Below, one piece after another: positions 36,401-43,695 of a stretch of 64,000 bases of DNA. The notes under the pieces were generated by a model. That model saw nothing but the letters and a program-made list of their open reading frames with translations, did no database searches and was not told the origin of the DNA. The position numbers were made by a program, and so were the translations under genes. Positions within the stretch are counted from its first letter, which is position 1. Every line of letters starts with the position of its first letter. Origin of the DNA: Ceriagrion tenellum (Eukaryota; Arthropoda; Insecta; Odonata; Coenagrionidae); assembly GCA_963169105.1 (NCBI GenBank), contig OY720636.1, positions 78,976,123-79,040,122 on the forward strand. The letters run 5' to 3'.

Positions 36401-37625
36401 CAAGAGTAAAATTCACTGTAGTAAATTGATAAAAGTACCTGTGTTAACAGTATGTCTTATGCTCCTAATAAGGAAGCAAATGGAGCATTGATTACTATGC
36501 AAATATTACAGGGTGTCCCATAAATGTCACGCCACAGTGACACTGGAGCTAGGGCAGCCTAAGAGGAACCGAACCAGCCTAATATGACCTCAGTAAAAGT
36601 TGCACGGTTTTCGAGATATTGCCAAATTAAAGCTTTTTCAAAAATTTCACTTTTTTTACATTTCTAGTCCCAGAATTCAATCGGATAATTTTAACATTCT
36701 CATTAGGGCCGCTCTTTTAATCTTCCAACTGTGACTCATGTGCCGACTTCTACCTGGAACAGAGGCCCAAGAGGGAGGGGGGTCATGGGGTCCGAACAAA
36801 CAAAAGAAACGCGAAAGCCGCTATACCTGTCTAACTTTATCGACTTTCAAAAAATGGGATGGATAGAGTACTTTGTTTGTTAATTTGTGGCAGTAGCCCC
36901 ATCAGAGAGCCAAATTGAGAGCTATTCAAGTGAATTCTGGGACTAGAAATGTAAAAAAAGTGAAATTTTTGAAAAAGCTTTAATTTGGCAATATCTCTAA
37001 AACCGTGCAACTTTTACTGAGGTCATATTAGGCTGGTTCGGTTCCTCTTAGGCTGCCCTAGCTCCAGTGTCACTGTGGCGTGACATTTATGGGACACCCT
37101 GAATATATGGTCATCCCAGGACACAGTACTAGTCTAGGGTACTAGAGGGGGGAACACTGGTGGAGCATGGTACAGGAAAGGAGGTGATGGGAATTATGCT
37201 GCGTCAATGCAATGAAATGAAATGGCCAATGATGCAGTGGTGTGTCAAAGTGGTTTTTGCACAAAGTGGATGACCCCTAGATGTCCAGGCCGAAACAATT
37301 CTGCACCCCATGAGTTTTTAAGTGTTAAAAATCATACATGTTCCGAATTCAGTAGTGTGTCATTATAATTCCAAACTGCTCAGCTAAGTAGAGAAGTTGG
37401 GGAGACCTGCATGCTGCTTTTTTTTTATCCCTTGGAGTTTTGTATCCATTAGAATTCACTGACGTACGTTTCTGTCTCGCCTTTCCCTAGGAGAATGAGA
37501 TAACCCTTTGCGGGAGGGGATCCCAACTTAAACCGAGCCATCTTCTCCATATCACCACTCTGCAACTTCTGTTCTTCCTGTTTGTGAGAACTTTTGGGAA
37601 CATCAGTGGCTACCTTAATTGCTGA
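12326..37625 (+). CDS. Voltage-gated calcium-channel alpha-2/delta subunit, 3' part (9 exons)
   Basis: Extracellular auxiliary subunit of voltage-gated calcium channels; the family promotes surface delivery and synaptic function of the pore subunit. Exons: 12326-12419, 19219-19335, 23326-23438, 24965-25104, 26221-26490, 28139-28274, 30263-30557, 31750-32011, 37491-37625. All junctions are GT-AG and every phase matches, giving 520 codons including the stop, after two bases of a split codon. Diagnostic stretches are LVFDAKVTEWF, FVATRSGLTRW, WYKRAVEQ, LDNNGYVVVSS, GMFFGDVKPDIM, IHIYDYQAVC and PFVVQ..TLSNLILVVVDELC. Sequons NVS, NIT, NET, NRT and NST and many cysteines fit an extracellular protein. 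The C-terminal hydrophobic run (LLHITTLQLLFFLFV) fits a GPI signal or membrane anchor. VWA and Cache regions are not in the part found. Closest in feel to the alpha-2/delta-3 or straightjacket class; the paralogue is not settled. Confidence 0.9.
13044..13086. repeat. End fragment of the 22-bp-repeat foldback family
   Basis: CTACCCAGTTAAAAATATTT followed by gatctgtaactgctctgaaat matches the ends of the elements at 7164-7553 and 30717-31163. Only one end remains. Confidence 0.5.
13770..14793. mobile_element. piggyBac-like TTAA element (about 1 kb, non-autonomous)
   Basis: Ends CCCTTTGCACTCC and the inverted GAGTGCAAAGGG. The right flank is TTAA (14794-14797) and the left flank TTAG (13766-13769), a one-base change from TTAA. 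CCC ends and TTAA sites are hallmarks of piggyBac elements. The interior has a C/T-rich block and a partial local duplication (ccattttaatttaggcaa / tcattttaatttgggcaa), with no transposase. Confidence 0.55.
14898..14932. repeat. (AT)n microsatellite
   Basis: An almost uninterrupted AT dinucleotide run inside the piggyBac-like element's right flank. Confidence 0.85.
14933..19218. other. Intron of alpha-2/delta, nothing bounded recognised
   Basis: About 4.3 kb of AT-rich intron. Open frames at 16126-16422, 16973-17194 and 17801-18109 were read and show no known domain or conserved splice structure. Confidence 0.45.
19219..19335 (+). CDS. alpha-2/delta exon b
   Basis: Acceptor catgtag, donor gtaagaa. 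Encodes KEFKQRFGITVSFVATRSGL followed by TRW and an acidic/serine-rich tail (SSDSEEASSEP). Phase joins cleanly with exons a and c. Confidence 0.88.
19336..20474. other. Intron of alpha-2/delta, nothing recognised
   Basis: AT-rich intron sequence between exon b and the LINE fragment at 20475. No gene, RNA or inverted repeat was noticed. Confidence 0.45.
20475..20910 (-). mobile_element. LINE (non-LTR retrotransposon) fragment with mutated YADD box
   Basis: On the minus strand 20820-20700 reads, in one frame, 'GSILGPLLFILYLNDLPC' followed by YAD-N-T at 20748-20737. This is the reverse-transcriptase catalytic box with the second aspartate changed to asparagine, and a stop follows soon after. 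The plus-strand left edge is (AAT)n followed by tttctgttggttacaaggtaac. This matches the tail of the LINE fragment at 32260-32700, so it is the 3' terminus. The RT region lies only about 200 bp from the tail, so the copy is internally deleted and inactive. Confidence 0.7.
21323..21357 (-). ncRNA. Hammerhead-ribozyme-like motif, single arm
   Basis: The minus strand reads CTGAAGA, CGCAT, a GCTG-AAACC-CAGC hairpin, GAAAC, TGTCG. This is the conserved core order of a type I hammerhead (CUGANGA, stem II, GAAA, then a GUC). A companion inverted arm is not obvious nearby. The flank at 21395-21490 (tataggcc..., ggacatcccggaaaactgg) partly repeats the motif's own downstream flank, as expected for a PLE terminal repeat. 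Confidence 0.45.
22310..22657. mobile_element. hAT MITE, 348 bp, with perfect 8-bp target duplication
   Basis: Ends CAGCGGTTCCCAAACT and AGTTTGGGAGCCGCTG are inverted with one mismatch in 16. The same 8 bp, AGCTAGAG, flanks both sides (22302-22309 and 22658-22665). The TIR sequence, subterminal 'tgggtcgcgacccac' palindrome and 8-bp duplication are classic for hAT elements. It has no transposase, and the perfect duplication suggests a fairly recent insertion. Confidence 0.92.
22715..22956. mobile_element. Palindromic element with two hammerhead-like cores
   Basis: A near-perfect palindrome spans 22759-22952, arms about 95 bp, centre near 22855. Each arm carries CTGATGA, T, GACTG-CTAGT-CAGTC hairpin, GAAAC (22861-22888 on plus, mirrored at about 22827-22854 on minus). 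An 11-bp direct repeat TTTGTAAATAT (22704-22714 and 22957-22967) flanks the region and may be the target duplication. The core resembles the type I hammerhead motifs reported in Penelope-like elements. Confidence 0.65.
23326..23438 (+). CDS. alpha-2/delta exon c
   Basis: Acceptor cccctccag, donor gtgagtg. Encodes HFSVLNKRAIDEVWYKRAVE and then QHFVDPDSYVYSVPFKG. A second AG nine bases downstream (23334) keeps frame and is a possible alternative acceptor. Confidence 0.9.
23495..23561. repeat. Short hairpin in intron c-d
   Basis: CAGAGTCCTCT at 23495-23505 is inverted at 23551-23561, with further pairing inside (ttgttgccaacaac / gtagttgttgcaa). Function unknown; it could be a MITE relic. Confidence 0.5.
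23786..24564. mobile_element. piggyBac-like TTAA element, host of a nested SINE
   Basis: Ends CTCTTCAGCTGCGA and the inverted TCGCAGCTGAAGGG, flanked by intact TTAA at 23782-23785 and 24565-24568. Subterminal blocks also pair loosely (gtgtgcgggaaatatt against aatatgtttttcccgca). It has no transposase. The tRNA-derived SINE at 24026-24225 appears inserted inside it. Confidence 0.65.
24026..24225 (+). mobile_element. tRNA-derived SINE
   Basis: The head reads gccccggtggcggtggggtg with a perfect pol III B box GGTTCGAGTCC at 24076-24086 and an A-box-like region 50 bp before. It ends with an A/T-rich tail (gaagagaaataaagttttat). The acceptor arms pair only partly and no clean anticodon arm forms, so this is a tRNA-like SINE head and not a functional tRNA. 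Confidence 0.65.
24830..24903. repeat. Terminus of the 9280-10071 transposon family
   Basis: Shares 'cacccccacaaa', 'aggcctgcctct' and 'agatatttgaa.agaataata' with the right end at 10010-10071. Only one end is present, immediately before exon d. Confidence 0.6.
24965..25104 (+). CDS. alpha-2/delta exon d
   Basis: Acceptor tctaacag, donor gtaagtg. Encodes YKNDSLVTASNAIFHSEGRK and then SAPAAVVGFQF...YARFKNITST. This matches the family's 'VTAS..I' and hydrophobic 'AAVVGFQ' block and contains one sequon (NIT). Confidence 0.9.
25374..25445 (+). repeat. tRNA-like SINE fragment
   Basis: tgcctctgtagctaaactgg carries an A-box-like sequence and gggttttagtc at 25425-25435 a B-box-like one, about 45 bp apart. 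Decayed; weak call. Confidence 0.35.
25577..26056 (-). mobile_element. LINE 3' end with reverse-transcriptase C-terminus
   Basis: The minus strand 26056-25775 encodes a frame with KINKIQRKAAHFVTNYYERT and then LEGLRWEHLAAQRPHARLSL, a typical LINE reverse-transcriptase C-terminal 'QRRAARFV..Y.R..SV..ML..L.W..L..RR...RL' pattern. The 3' UTR follows to the terminal tatgtagatgtaa. The same 3' region recurs at 56082-56335 (plus) and 60492-60570 (minus), so the family has at least three copies here. Confidence 0.75.
26221..26490 (+). CDS. alpha-2/delta exon e
   Basis: Acceptor gattgcag, donor gtaagtt, phase 0 at both ends. It holds the cysteine-rich block (ESLSSC.RTCASGQELSC), the LDNNGYVVVSS strand, GMFFGDVKPDIM and IHIYDYQAVCF. 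This is the most diagnostic exon of the family in the window. Confidence 0.95.
26797..27140. mobile_element. Foldback element with arms of about 80 bp
   Basis: The left arm at 26797-26874 (includes gttttacacgagctgttgta and aaaagttgtaaacct) is repeated inverted at about 27058-27138, spaced by about 180 bp. The core element lies in the intron between exons e and f. Outer ends and target duplication are unclear. Confidence 0.6.
27141..28138. other. Intron of alpha-2/delta, nothing recognised
   Basis: AT-rich intron without recognised repeats, RNA or exons. Confidence 0.45.
28139..28274 (+). CDS. alpha-2/delta exon f
   Basis: Acceptor atatttcag, donor gtgagtt. Encodes PFQLFGWLLQRMVEIFMSFL and then SRISLKHLLWAYLPDYVRAF. 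It is hydrophobic and sits where family members have their 'WLLTELV.FL' segment. It ends with one base of a split codon completed by exon g. Confidence 0.85.
28275..29484. other. Intron of alpha-2/delta, nothing recognised
   Basis: AT-rich intron. An open frame at 28671-28868 shows no domain. Confidence 0.45.
29485..30166 (-). mobile_element. LINE reverse-transcriptase fragment split by a nested insertion
   Basis: The minus strand 30166-30047 encodes FIYLGSAFSWDGRITIDIKQ and then RIAQAKKAFMIERQ..QRRKDY. The minus strand 29662-29485 continues with KDYKLGNYVKTFAWSMALYG and then LEAWTIGKDKKK. Together these are the usual 'F.YLGS...D......I..RI..A..AF' to 'K...W....YG.E.WT' stretch after the LINE catalytic core. 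The two halves read in one frame once the palindromic insert 29663-30031 and one copy of its 15-bp duplication are removed. Confidence 0.75.
29663..30031. mobile_element. Palindromic insertion with two hammerhead-like cores and 15-bp target duplication
   Basis: Inverted arms cover about 29671-29800 and 29890-30004. Minus 29745-29708 and plus 29931-29968 each carry CTGAAGA, a hairpin, GAAAC and TGTTGTC. On plus the hairpin is CCAGC-AGGAT-GGCTGG. TTGTAGTCCTTTCTT is duplicated exactly at 29648-29662 and 30032-30046. The insertion interrupts a LINE reading frame, which confirms the boundaries independently. TATATAAGG boxes lie between the arms. Confidence 0.75.
30263..30557 (+). CDS. alpha-2/delta exon g
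   Basis: Acceptor ccttccag, donor gtgagtc. Encodes a low-complexity acidic/His/Ser/Gly stretch (VYDNDESPDDVMGGSNTAHS onwards), then NALLINRTRPQPCDQEVDLY and a basic run ending NPYKMPSNHCI. The low-complexity insert is longer than expected for the family. Confidence 0.87.
30717..31163. mobile_element. Foldback element of 22-bp repeats, second copy
   Basis: Begins gaggtaaaaatatttggtct and ends aatatttttacctgggta, inverted. The interior is about a dozen degenerate 22-bp units (cagttacaaaccagtttcag), with reverse-complement units in the left arm. Same family as 7164-7553; the units here are more diverged. Confidence 0.7.
31164..31749. other. Intron of alpha-2/delta, nothing recognised
   Basis: Short intronic stretch before exon h with no recognised element. 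Confidence 0.45.
31750..32011 (+). CDS. alpha-2/delta exon h
   Basis: Acceptor cacaaag, donor gtaagtt. Encodes PFVVQAITLSNLILVVVDEL and then C, an acidic run (EDDEEDDEVGD), MPTEIDYNSTSLACHKLR and NHGVCINSHPN. The IxYN(S)xSLxC motif is typical of the alpha-2/delta C-terminus. Confidence 0.92.
32260..32700 (-). mobile_element. LINE 3' end fragment
   Basis: The minus strand 32574-32392 encodes VRKAHIIPASIIHNKLPANL and then a stretch ending YYSENEFLE. This is the 'YNKLP..LK....FK......Y.V.EFL' C-terminus of LINE reverse transcriptases. The terminal plus-strand ttctgttggtcacaaagtaac matches the tail of the fragment at 20475-20910. Confidence 0.65.
33285..33880 (+). mobile_element. LINE reverse-transcriptase C-terminal fragment
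   Basis: The plus strand encodes MKINHKKTKLIRFSTSKMVG and then EQVEKFAYLDSILEENG...IECRIAMVMEAFSMRRELM...KKRLMKTLTWSVVLNGMET, then stops. It resumes as ARMLEAFEMWVWRRMEMVSW. This is the post-catalytic region of an insect LINE ('MKIN.KKTK', 'F.YLGS', 'W....YG.ET'). Stops and frameshifts make it a pseudogene. It lies in intron h-i on the same strand as the host gene. Confidence 0.8.
33965..35920 (-). mobile_element. pogo/Tigger-type DNA transposon, near full length but broken
   Basis: Ends CCATATTTACTC at left and GAGTAAATACGG at right are inverted. A longer shared block (tataggacgagg / cctcgtcctata) sits just inside, and TAA occurs on both outer sides (33962-33964 and 35921-35923). The 1956-bp interior carries a minus-strand transposase pseudogene (34059-35240). 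The longest pieces are still open, so the copy is not very old. Confidence 0.82.
34059..35240 (-). pseudogene. pogo/Tigger-like transposase, frameshifted
   Basis: Order on the minus strand: an N-terminal DNA-binding region (35240-35040: KSFRRPKTGKHPKMEEELQN); MKRAGFSITRRTSIVQKIPT, KLMRFQRHVIDLRK and NADEMAIYFDMPGNTTV, containing the first catalytic aspartate region (35008-34706); GNEKQQITEMLACTADGHRLPP; a middle with VIRCNNKGWTNNELM...LVMEMFRGHLTD; and IPGGMTSQLQPLDVCNNKPF followed by an acidic Ser/Glu-rich tail (34502-34059). These are hallmarks of the pogo/Tigger DDE family. At least two disruptions separate the pieces, so no full protein can be made. Confidence 0.85.
35950..36495 (-). mobile_element. 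LINE 3' end fragment
   Basis: The minus strand contains ILYNKLPPELKRVTEMSLFK and then KNFVNF...FYSVNEFLN, the LINE reverse-transcriptase C-terminus. The upstream part is out of frame. It abuts the pogo-type element, so the latter may have inserted into or next to it. Confidence 0.65.
36509..37101. mobile_element. MITE with very long (about 165-bp) terminal inverted repeats
   Basis: CAGGGTGTCCCATAAATGTC on the left and the inverted GACATTTATGGGACACCCTG on the right. The arms stay nearly identical for about 165 bp each (36509-36675 and 36935-37101), including aaagctttttcaaaaatttc. The interior of about 260 bp is non-coding. Half of another copy lies at 54478-54660. No convincing target duplication. 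Confidence 0.82.
37491..37625 (+). CDS. alpha-2/delta terminal exon
   Basis: Acceptor ctttccctag, then GAGAATGAG in phase 0, ending in TGA at 37623-37625. Encodes ENEITLCGRGSQLKPSHLLH and then ITTLQLLFFLFV... The 'HP[N]-EN...CG' junction with exon h matches the family's C-terminal signature, and the hydrophobic run is the expected anchor signal. The 3' UTR end was not fixed; several AATAAA motifs occur downstream. Confidence 0.85.
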   Translation, partial: ENEITLCGRGSQLKPSHLLHITTLQLLFFLFVRTFGNISGYLNC

Positions 37626-39779
37626 TTCTCCTTCCTGATGGTTTAAGTGAGGAACGCGGGTATGATGCGGGCATGAATGTGCTGCTATTTAAGTGGAAAA
37701 AAAATAACTCTTGTGATGTGCCATTTTTAAATGTTGTTAACGGTCCTGGTCATTCTTGTTTGGGGAGCTTCTTCACTGCATGTTGAGCAACTGTTAAAAG
37801 AAAATTGAGGCTCCACAATAGATTACTTCTAATAGCACTTCGAGAGAAGACTACTCCTGTGGATTGTGGAGGTTTAGTTTGGGCCGAGAACTGTTGACAG
37901 GCCAGGAAAGAAATTATGCGAATGGATGAAGTAATTCTGCACAACAGTTTTAAATGCACTAGTTTTTTTTTAATAGTCGGAAAAACTAGTGTGGCTTTAA
38001 AAGTGACTGTGAAAAAAATTGAGGTTAAAGAGGTGTTTAACTCTGGTCAGTGGGCATTTGTTTCCCTTCTGTTAAGTCACAGCGGAATCCATGTAACCAT
38101 GTTGCGTGTGCATGTGTAATCAGTTGGAGGGAGTTGTTTTCAGTTGATTGAGAATCATTGACAATGTTTATTTTTACGTGGAAAATGCCTATATGATTAG
38201 ATTTTTGTCTTTCCTGTTGTTGTCATCAAATATGTAAATTCAATTGTTGATTTTTTTCTAAGCACGTCAACATTTATTGAAGACATGTTTTAATTTCCTT
38301 GGGGTAATGTGTGTGAGAATGGATAGCTTTGTAACAAATAGTTGGCTAGGCAAATGATTTGTCTGACATGTACTTTCATGAGCTCACTGGGCCATTTATT
38401 ACCTATATTCTATTGAGCAAGTGATGGAGTCTCTGGACTTGTTGTCTGTGATAAGGTCATTTTGGTAAATATATGGAGTGTTATTTGCAAACATGCAGTT
38501 GATAATGTTTTTATGCGAATAGTATATACATATGAAGTATATAAGTATGAGTGAAATCTTTTGGTTTTAGCTTTCCAGTTAATTTCGCAATTTTTGTGTG
38601 TACATGTTGATTTCTCAACTAAGAAAGAAGTGGGAATGTGTTGAAGTAAATGCACCCGTTAAATGAAGCGTTGGAATTATGTGTATCTTATTATGTGAAC
38701 TGACATTTAACATAATGAAATCATCTTACCCGTTTATCTCAATGTGATTTACTCAATTGAAGAATGTAACACATGGAATCACCAGATAAAATATATTTTT
38801 TATGCATGCGAGCTATCAAATCTGACCTTAATCTAAGTTTATTTTCATAATCTTGTCGAATGAGTTGGAAAATAAAAGGTAGACACTGAAGAATTCTTCT
38901 GAAAATTCCAAGAATTTAATATATTCCATTTTATGCATTTGGGTCTTATGTATTCAGCTGATGCATTTTTATTCTTTTCAATTTGAGTTTACGAATCTGA
39001 ACTTGTGTGGCATAATTTGACATTTGCCTGCAGTTAATCATTCATTGGCCGTTCAATCCTAAGATTGGTTGACTGCACCCTCCACCCTTCCCTATCTAAT
39101 GCTAGTTCCTTTACTTTCTGGTAGCTATTCCTAGCTATGTACTTTCCTCTTTATCTTGCCCATGAACTTCAATGAAATAGTTATTAGATGCATAGATTTG
39201 ATTCATGGTTTATTGTACAAAATTCTTTGCTGATCATTTTTATGCAAAATCAGTCCTGATAAAAATCTGGATCAATGATGATCGATTACATGAGAATTCT
39301 TGTCAGTCAGTGTTCATTGTTGTGAACATAAATTAGTCCCTGAATTTAAAATTAGGAGGCCTGAGAAATTGGGTGATTACCCAGATGCATATGTGCTTCT
39401 CAATTTTTCTCTCAGGAGAAGGCAAATGAGTTGCTTTAATCCACATTAATTTGAGTTTTTAAGGGTATAAAACCACTTAAGAAGGTGTATTATGAAAGTC
39501 AAATGCTTCCAACCACCATTAAAACATTCTGATAACTTGGCTGAAGTTTGGAAATTTTAATACACGTATAAAATTATTACCATTGCTTGGCTGATCACAA
39601 TAGCATTATGTCCTTATGGTGGTGGATGGTACAAACTTGAAGACATTATCAATTCTTTCCCACTGTGTCAGATTTATAAGGTTCTACTACAATTCCTCAT
39701 CAATAAACATCATATCCCACTTCAGTTGGCATTTCTTCTCAAACTCTTAAAGCATTATGATATGTAATACAGTGGATCT
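37626..39779. other. Alpha-2/delta 3' UTR and downstream sequence
   Basis: Begins right after the stop codon. It is likely 3' UTR for an undetermined length; AATAAA-like motifs occur, for example, near 38873. No second gene recognised. Confidence 0.4.
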
Positions 39780-40390
39780 TCAAAAGTGTGTTACAACTCA
39801 TCCATTAGCTAGTTCAACTTTCGAGTCTAATTTCTTGATGTGAAACAATGTATGTTGTATAAATATGTTCCTGGTCCCCTAATATTACCCCTCACATCAT
39901 GTTTCAAGTGCAGCCTACCTAAGTTGAGTAATCAAGTACATGGAATTGTATATTCTACAATGTATAACTGTGTGCATAAAATAATTTGAGTTTAAAATTA
40001 TTAAAATTGAGGTGCTTTTGTGTTAAAGTTGTGTTAAAACCCTTTGTTGTGTGTTAAAGATTGTGTGAGCAGAGATGAAAATGGGAAGGAAATAGGATAC
40101 AATTGGTCTGAATCTCTTCTCTTAAATCCAATAATTGAGAGTCGTGTCCCATTATCACCATAATTTCCCTGAGCCCATTATATCTCTTTGGAGTGGAATC
40201 TGTCCAGCTGTTAAAGCTAGGATGTTATGTCAAGTTGACTAAAACTGCTGTTCTATGCATTCTGACATCTGTGTTTATGTGGATCAAATTGTAACATTCA
40301 GTTCAAGATTCAGACCTGATTTTTCTGGAATCGTTTGGTTGAAACTCAAGTTGTTCAGCATCAAACAGTTCCATTTTTGAGGGTCCACTG
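39780..40390. mobile_element. pogo/Tigger-like MITE
   Basis: Ends CAGTGGATCTTCAAAA and the inverted TTTTTGAGGGTCCACTG. The left flank is TA; the right flank TG may be a mutated TA. CAGT...-type termini with a 'GACCCTC/TTCAAAA' core are typical of pogo/Tigger elements. The 611-bp interior is non-coding. Confidence 0.6.
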
Positions 40391-43375
40391 TGTTCTGTAA
40401 GATTGTGAAAAAGATGTTTAAATTGATCTCTAGACTTTAATTATTTGGTTCATGGAAAGCCTAAGTCATTTTGTGGCAGATATTGGTTTGAAAATCATAG
40501 CTAAATAATTTGTTACTATAAAACTATGACTGCTTATATTATGAAACAACTGTGAGTTGGTATTGCAAAGTTTCTGCTCAGGGTTAAAAAAAAATCAGTT
40601 GACTGTTGCATGCCATACCACAATTGCTAAATAGAGTTTATAAATTTGCACTTTTTGGACATTGGTATATGGTAGCTGCACATTTTCTCTGATGAAATTA
40701 TAACTACAAATGTCTATATAAAATTATGTAATGATGACATACATGCAGTTAATTATTTTATGTAAATAAAGAGATGTATGAAAATTAAATTGATAAAAAT
40801 TTCTATTAGTAGGTACCTTAAATTTAGACTCGAGATAATAAAATTTCAAATCTATGTAATCCATCTATATCCATCCCTGAAGGACCTGGAAAACACATAA
40901 AATATTTATCAGCCTCTTTAAGACTTTAATAGTTATCCATGAGGCTCATAATAAACATTAGAATGGTCTAATTAAAGTTCAATTTTTAAGTAATTAGTGC
41001 TCATAAATATTGAAAATGCGAGCATAATATCCTGCCTTTAAAGAGATTATTTTGAAATAAATCAGGAACCATTTCCAGATATAAAGATATTGCTACGAGA
41101 TTTGATGTAAGAAATTGTAGTTTTCTTACATTAAAATCAGCAAATCATATCTGATCATTCTTTGCATGAATTGGATTAATGAAACTGAATAAGTTGTTAA
41201 CTTTTTTATCCTCAATGTGGTACACCATGAATTACTGAAAGTAGTCCAACTGTGGAGTTGAGCATGAATGAGAAATATTATAGCATTGATAACATAAATT
41301 TAAATCTGAATCGATGCAACATCCTTTTTATTCCCAAATATTTTGGATCTCCTCGAATCCCTGGTAAACTTGTTCAAATTTAAAAAAATATTGACCTTTT
41401 CATAGAATTTTGGAGAGATTGTTTTCAATAATGGATATGCATAATTCTAATCATGTGGATTTTTACTAATTCTTATTCAAACTTTTCTTCTAAAAGTCAG
41501 CTAATCTAATATTGTAAAAATCCTTGTGCCCGTGATTAGAAATCAATGGGTATGTCTTGAATGTTTTTAAACCTCAAGAGCATTAATGTGAAAATTTGTC
41601 CACATATCTGCCATGTTGGGAATTAAGGAGCTAATTTTATTGGGTGAGCGCATTTTGTTACCTCCTTAAATATTTGTAAAAATGAGTTTAAAGTCTGTGG
41701 TGAAAATGTTTGAATGAAGGATTGTCGATCCCTTTTCGATTGTATGCCTTTATTTTTAATCCTGAAGTTGAGTGTGCATTCCATACTATTCTGGTTTTCA
41801 ACTTAGTGTTAATGTATGATGGCTTGAATGATTATATAGACAGCTTCTGGTAGGTAAGAGATGGTATTTGTTGACTGATGTGGCATGTATACTTATAGAA
41901 ATGCATATCTAAGGCTGCGTTTGCCACCAATTTTTTTAAAAAACCCAATGCAGAAAGTAAAGGTTGCCTGAGGTTAAAAAAAATGAGGACGCCTTAATAT
42001 CCGATTAAGAAATAAAAATGCCTCTCTTAATTACATCCCATCAGAAAGTACACCTACTTCAGCTTTATATTTAGATGAAGCATAAGTATGTATTCAGGGA
42101 AGATTGGTTAATATTTCCATTAGCGTAAAAAGGAGGGTGAGATTACCAGCTCTATAATTTCCTCTTCCACTCAGTTTGGAAAATGAAACGATCCCATAAT
42201 GTGGACCATTTGTGGATCGTTTGTGCCGTTCTAGCATGTATATATTCTTATTTTATTACTATTTGCAGTGCTTCATTGAAACTGGCAAAAATTCAAAAAT
42301 AGAGCAAGCAATTGGTCTTGAGCGTGTGGTAAGAGCATACAGTAATCTTATTTTTTTGGAAAATGTGGCATTTATGCTGCAATTTCCTTAAAAGCATCAA
42401 CAATGAACTTCAAATATCAATGCTATGAATGATTGCTGTCATTACTCAGTATTTGGAATTTATTATCCAATTTCCTAAGCCCAAATGGAATTGATTACAT
42501 AATTATGTTCAATCACTTCTCCTTTTAAACTACTACCTAATTCTGATTTCTTTTTGAAGCATCATCATAAAAAAGCTTGAATCTCTCTTTTCTTGCCTTA
42601 TATGTAAATCACCTGTAAAATGAAAGAAACATTCCTAAATTAAAGAAATATTCAATATAGTGAATGCTTTCACTAAGAAAAGTTACTTCTTTCTTTCACT
42701 TAGAAAAGTTTCTTCTTTTAGTGCTACATGATAGTGATTTTATTGACTTGTAATTGTGATAAACCAGCAAATGAAAAATGTTAACAACCTCAGACTGACT
42801 TTGGAGCAGAGTTTAAGCCCTGCGTTCTCTCATGGGATTATGCAAAAGAATCATTCTTCTGGTAATTTTTGTGGACTTAGACCTAAATGAATGAAGACTT
42901 TCGTGTTCCATTTTCATTTTGGACAGTTGGAATATTCATTCCTCTTTATATCAAACGACTGAGACCCTTAATAATCACACAAACTATCAGTTTTAAAAGA
43001 CAGAAAGTGCCATGATTTGGAAGAAGATGAAAGACGTATTAGGGTAATATTGATAAAGATTAATGGTTTGATTGAGTACACATAATTGAATACATTTGTA
43101 ATTACTTTCATGTCCATTGGCCAGAGTGTTTGAACTGCTCATGTGGTAGTTCCAACTAAAACTACTCTTGTATAATCAGTGTTGAATAAGTGTATGGTTT
43201 TGTTTCGCCAACTGAACCACTCTGGCAAAAGAGTTTTACAAAAATCCTTGCTGGTTGATTTTATTTTTCTAATTTTGACGATAACTCACCAAAGCCATAT
43301 GAATAGTCTATGAACTGCCAACAAAATTCACTCAGCCCATCACCATAGTGCCAATGTTTGTCATGTACGACGATC
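40391..43375. other. Intergenic stretch, nothing recognised
   Basis: AT-rich. A small open block at 42269-42328 with good splice signals was considered and set aside (see rejected list). Confidence 0.4.
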
Positions 43376-43379
43376 TTAA

Positions 43380-43691
43380 CCCTTTTAGTGCGGCAGGGCG
43401 ATATATCGGCTTTGGCATCTCAGGCATAAAGTGCGGAGGGCCGATATATCGGCTCATAGGCAAAATATTGTTTAACTTTTGAACACAAATATAATTACAA
43501 TTATTTTTTGTACGAAGTATAAGCGTTTTTTTATTATTACCTAATTCAATGCATACGCAATAAGAAAAACTGCATATGGATATTTTAAACAATAACTTCA
43601 TAATATTTATTTTCCTAAAGTGATACATTTCATTCTAGTTACCCTCTGCATTTCTCACTAGAACCGCTGGTAGGGGGCAGCACTAAGAGGG
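43380..43691. mobile_element. piggyBac-like MITE, 312 bp
   Basis: Ends CCCTTTTAGTGC and the inverted GCACTAAGAGGG, with TTAA on both sides (43376-43379 and 43692-43695). Near the left end the palindrome GCCGATATATCGGC-like motif occurs twice (43399-43412 and 43441-43454), possibly transposase-binding repeats. It is non-coding. Confidence 0.82.
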
Positions 43692-43695
43692 TTAA

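Noticed and set aside
42269..42328. Possible extra exon (CFIETGKNSKIEQAIGLERV) with good acceptor and donor
   Set aside because: It lies after the terminal alpha-2/delta exon with its stop codon at 37625 and has no recognised homology. It could be an alternative last-exon piece, but nothing supports that.
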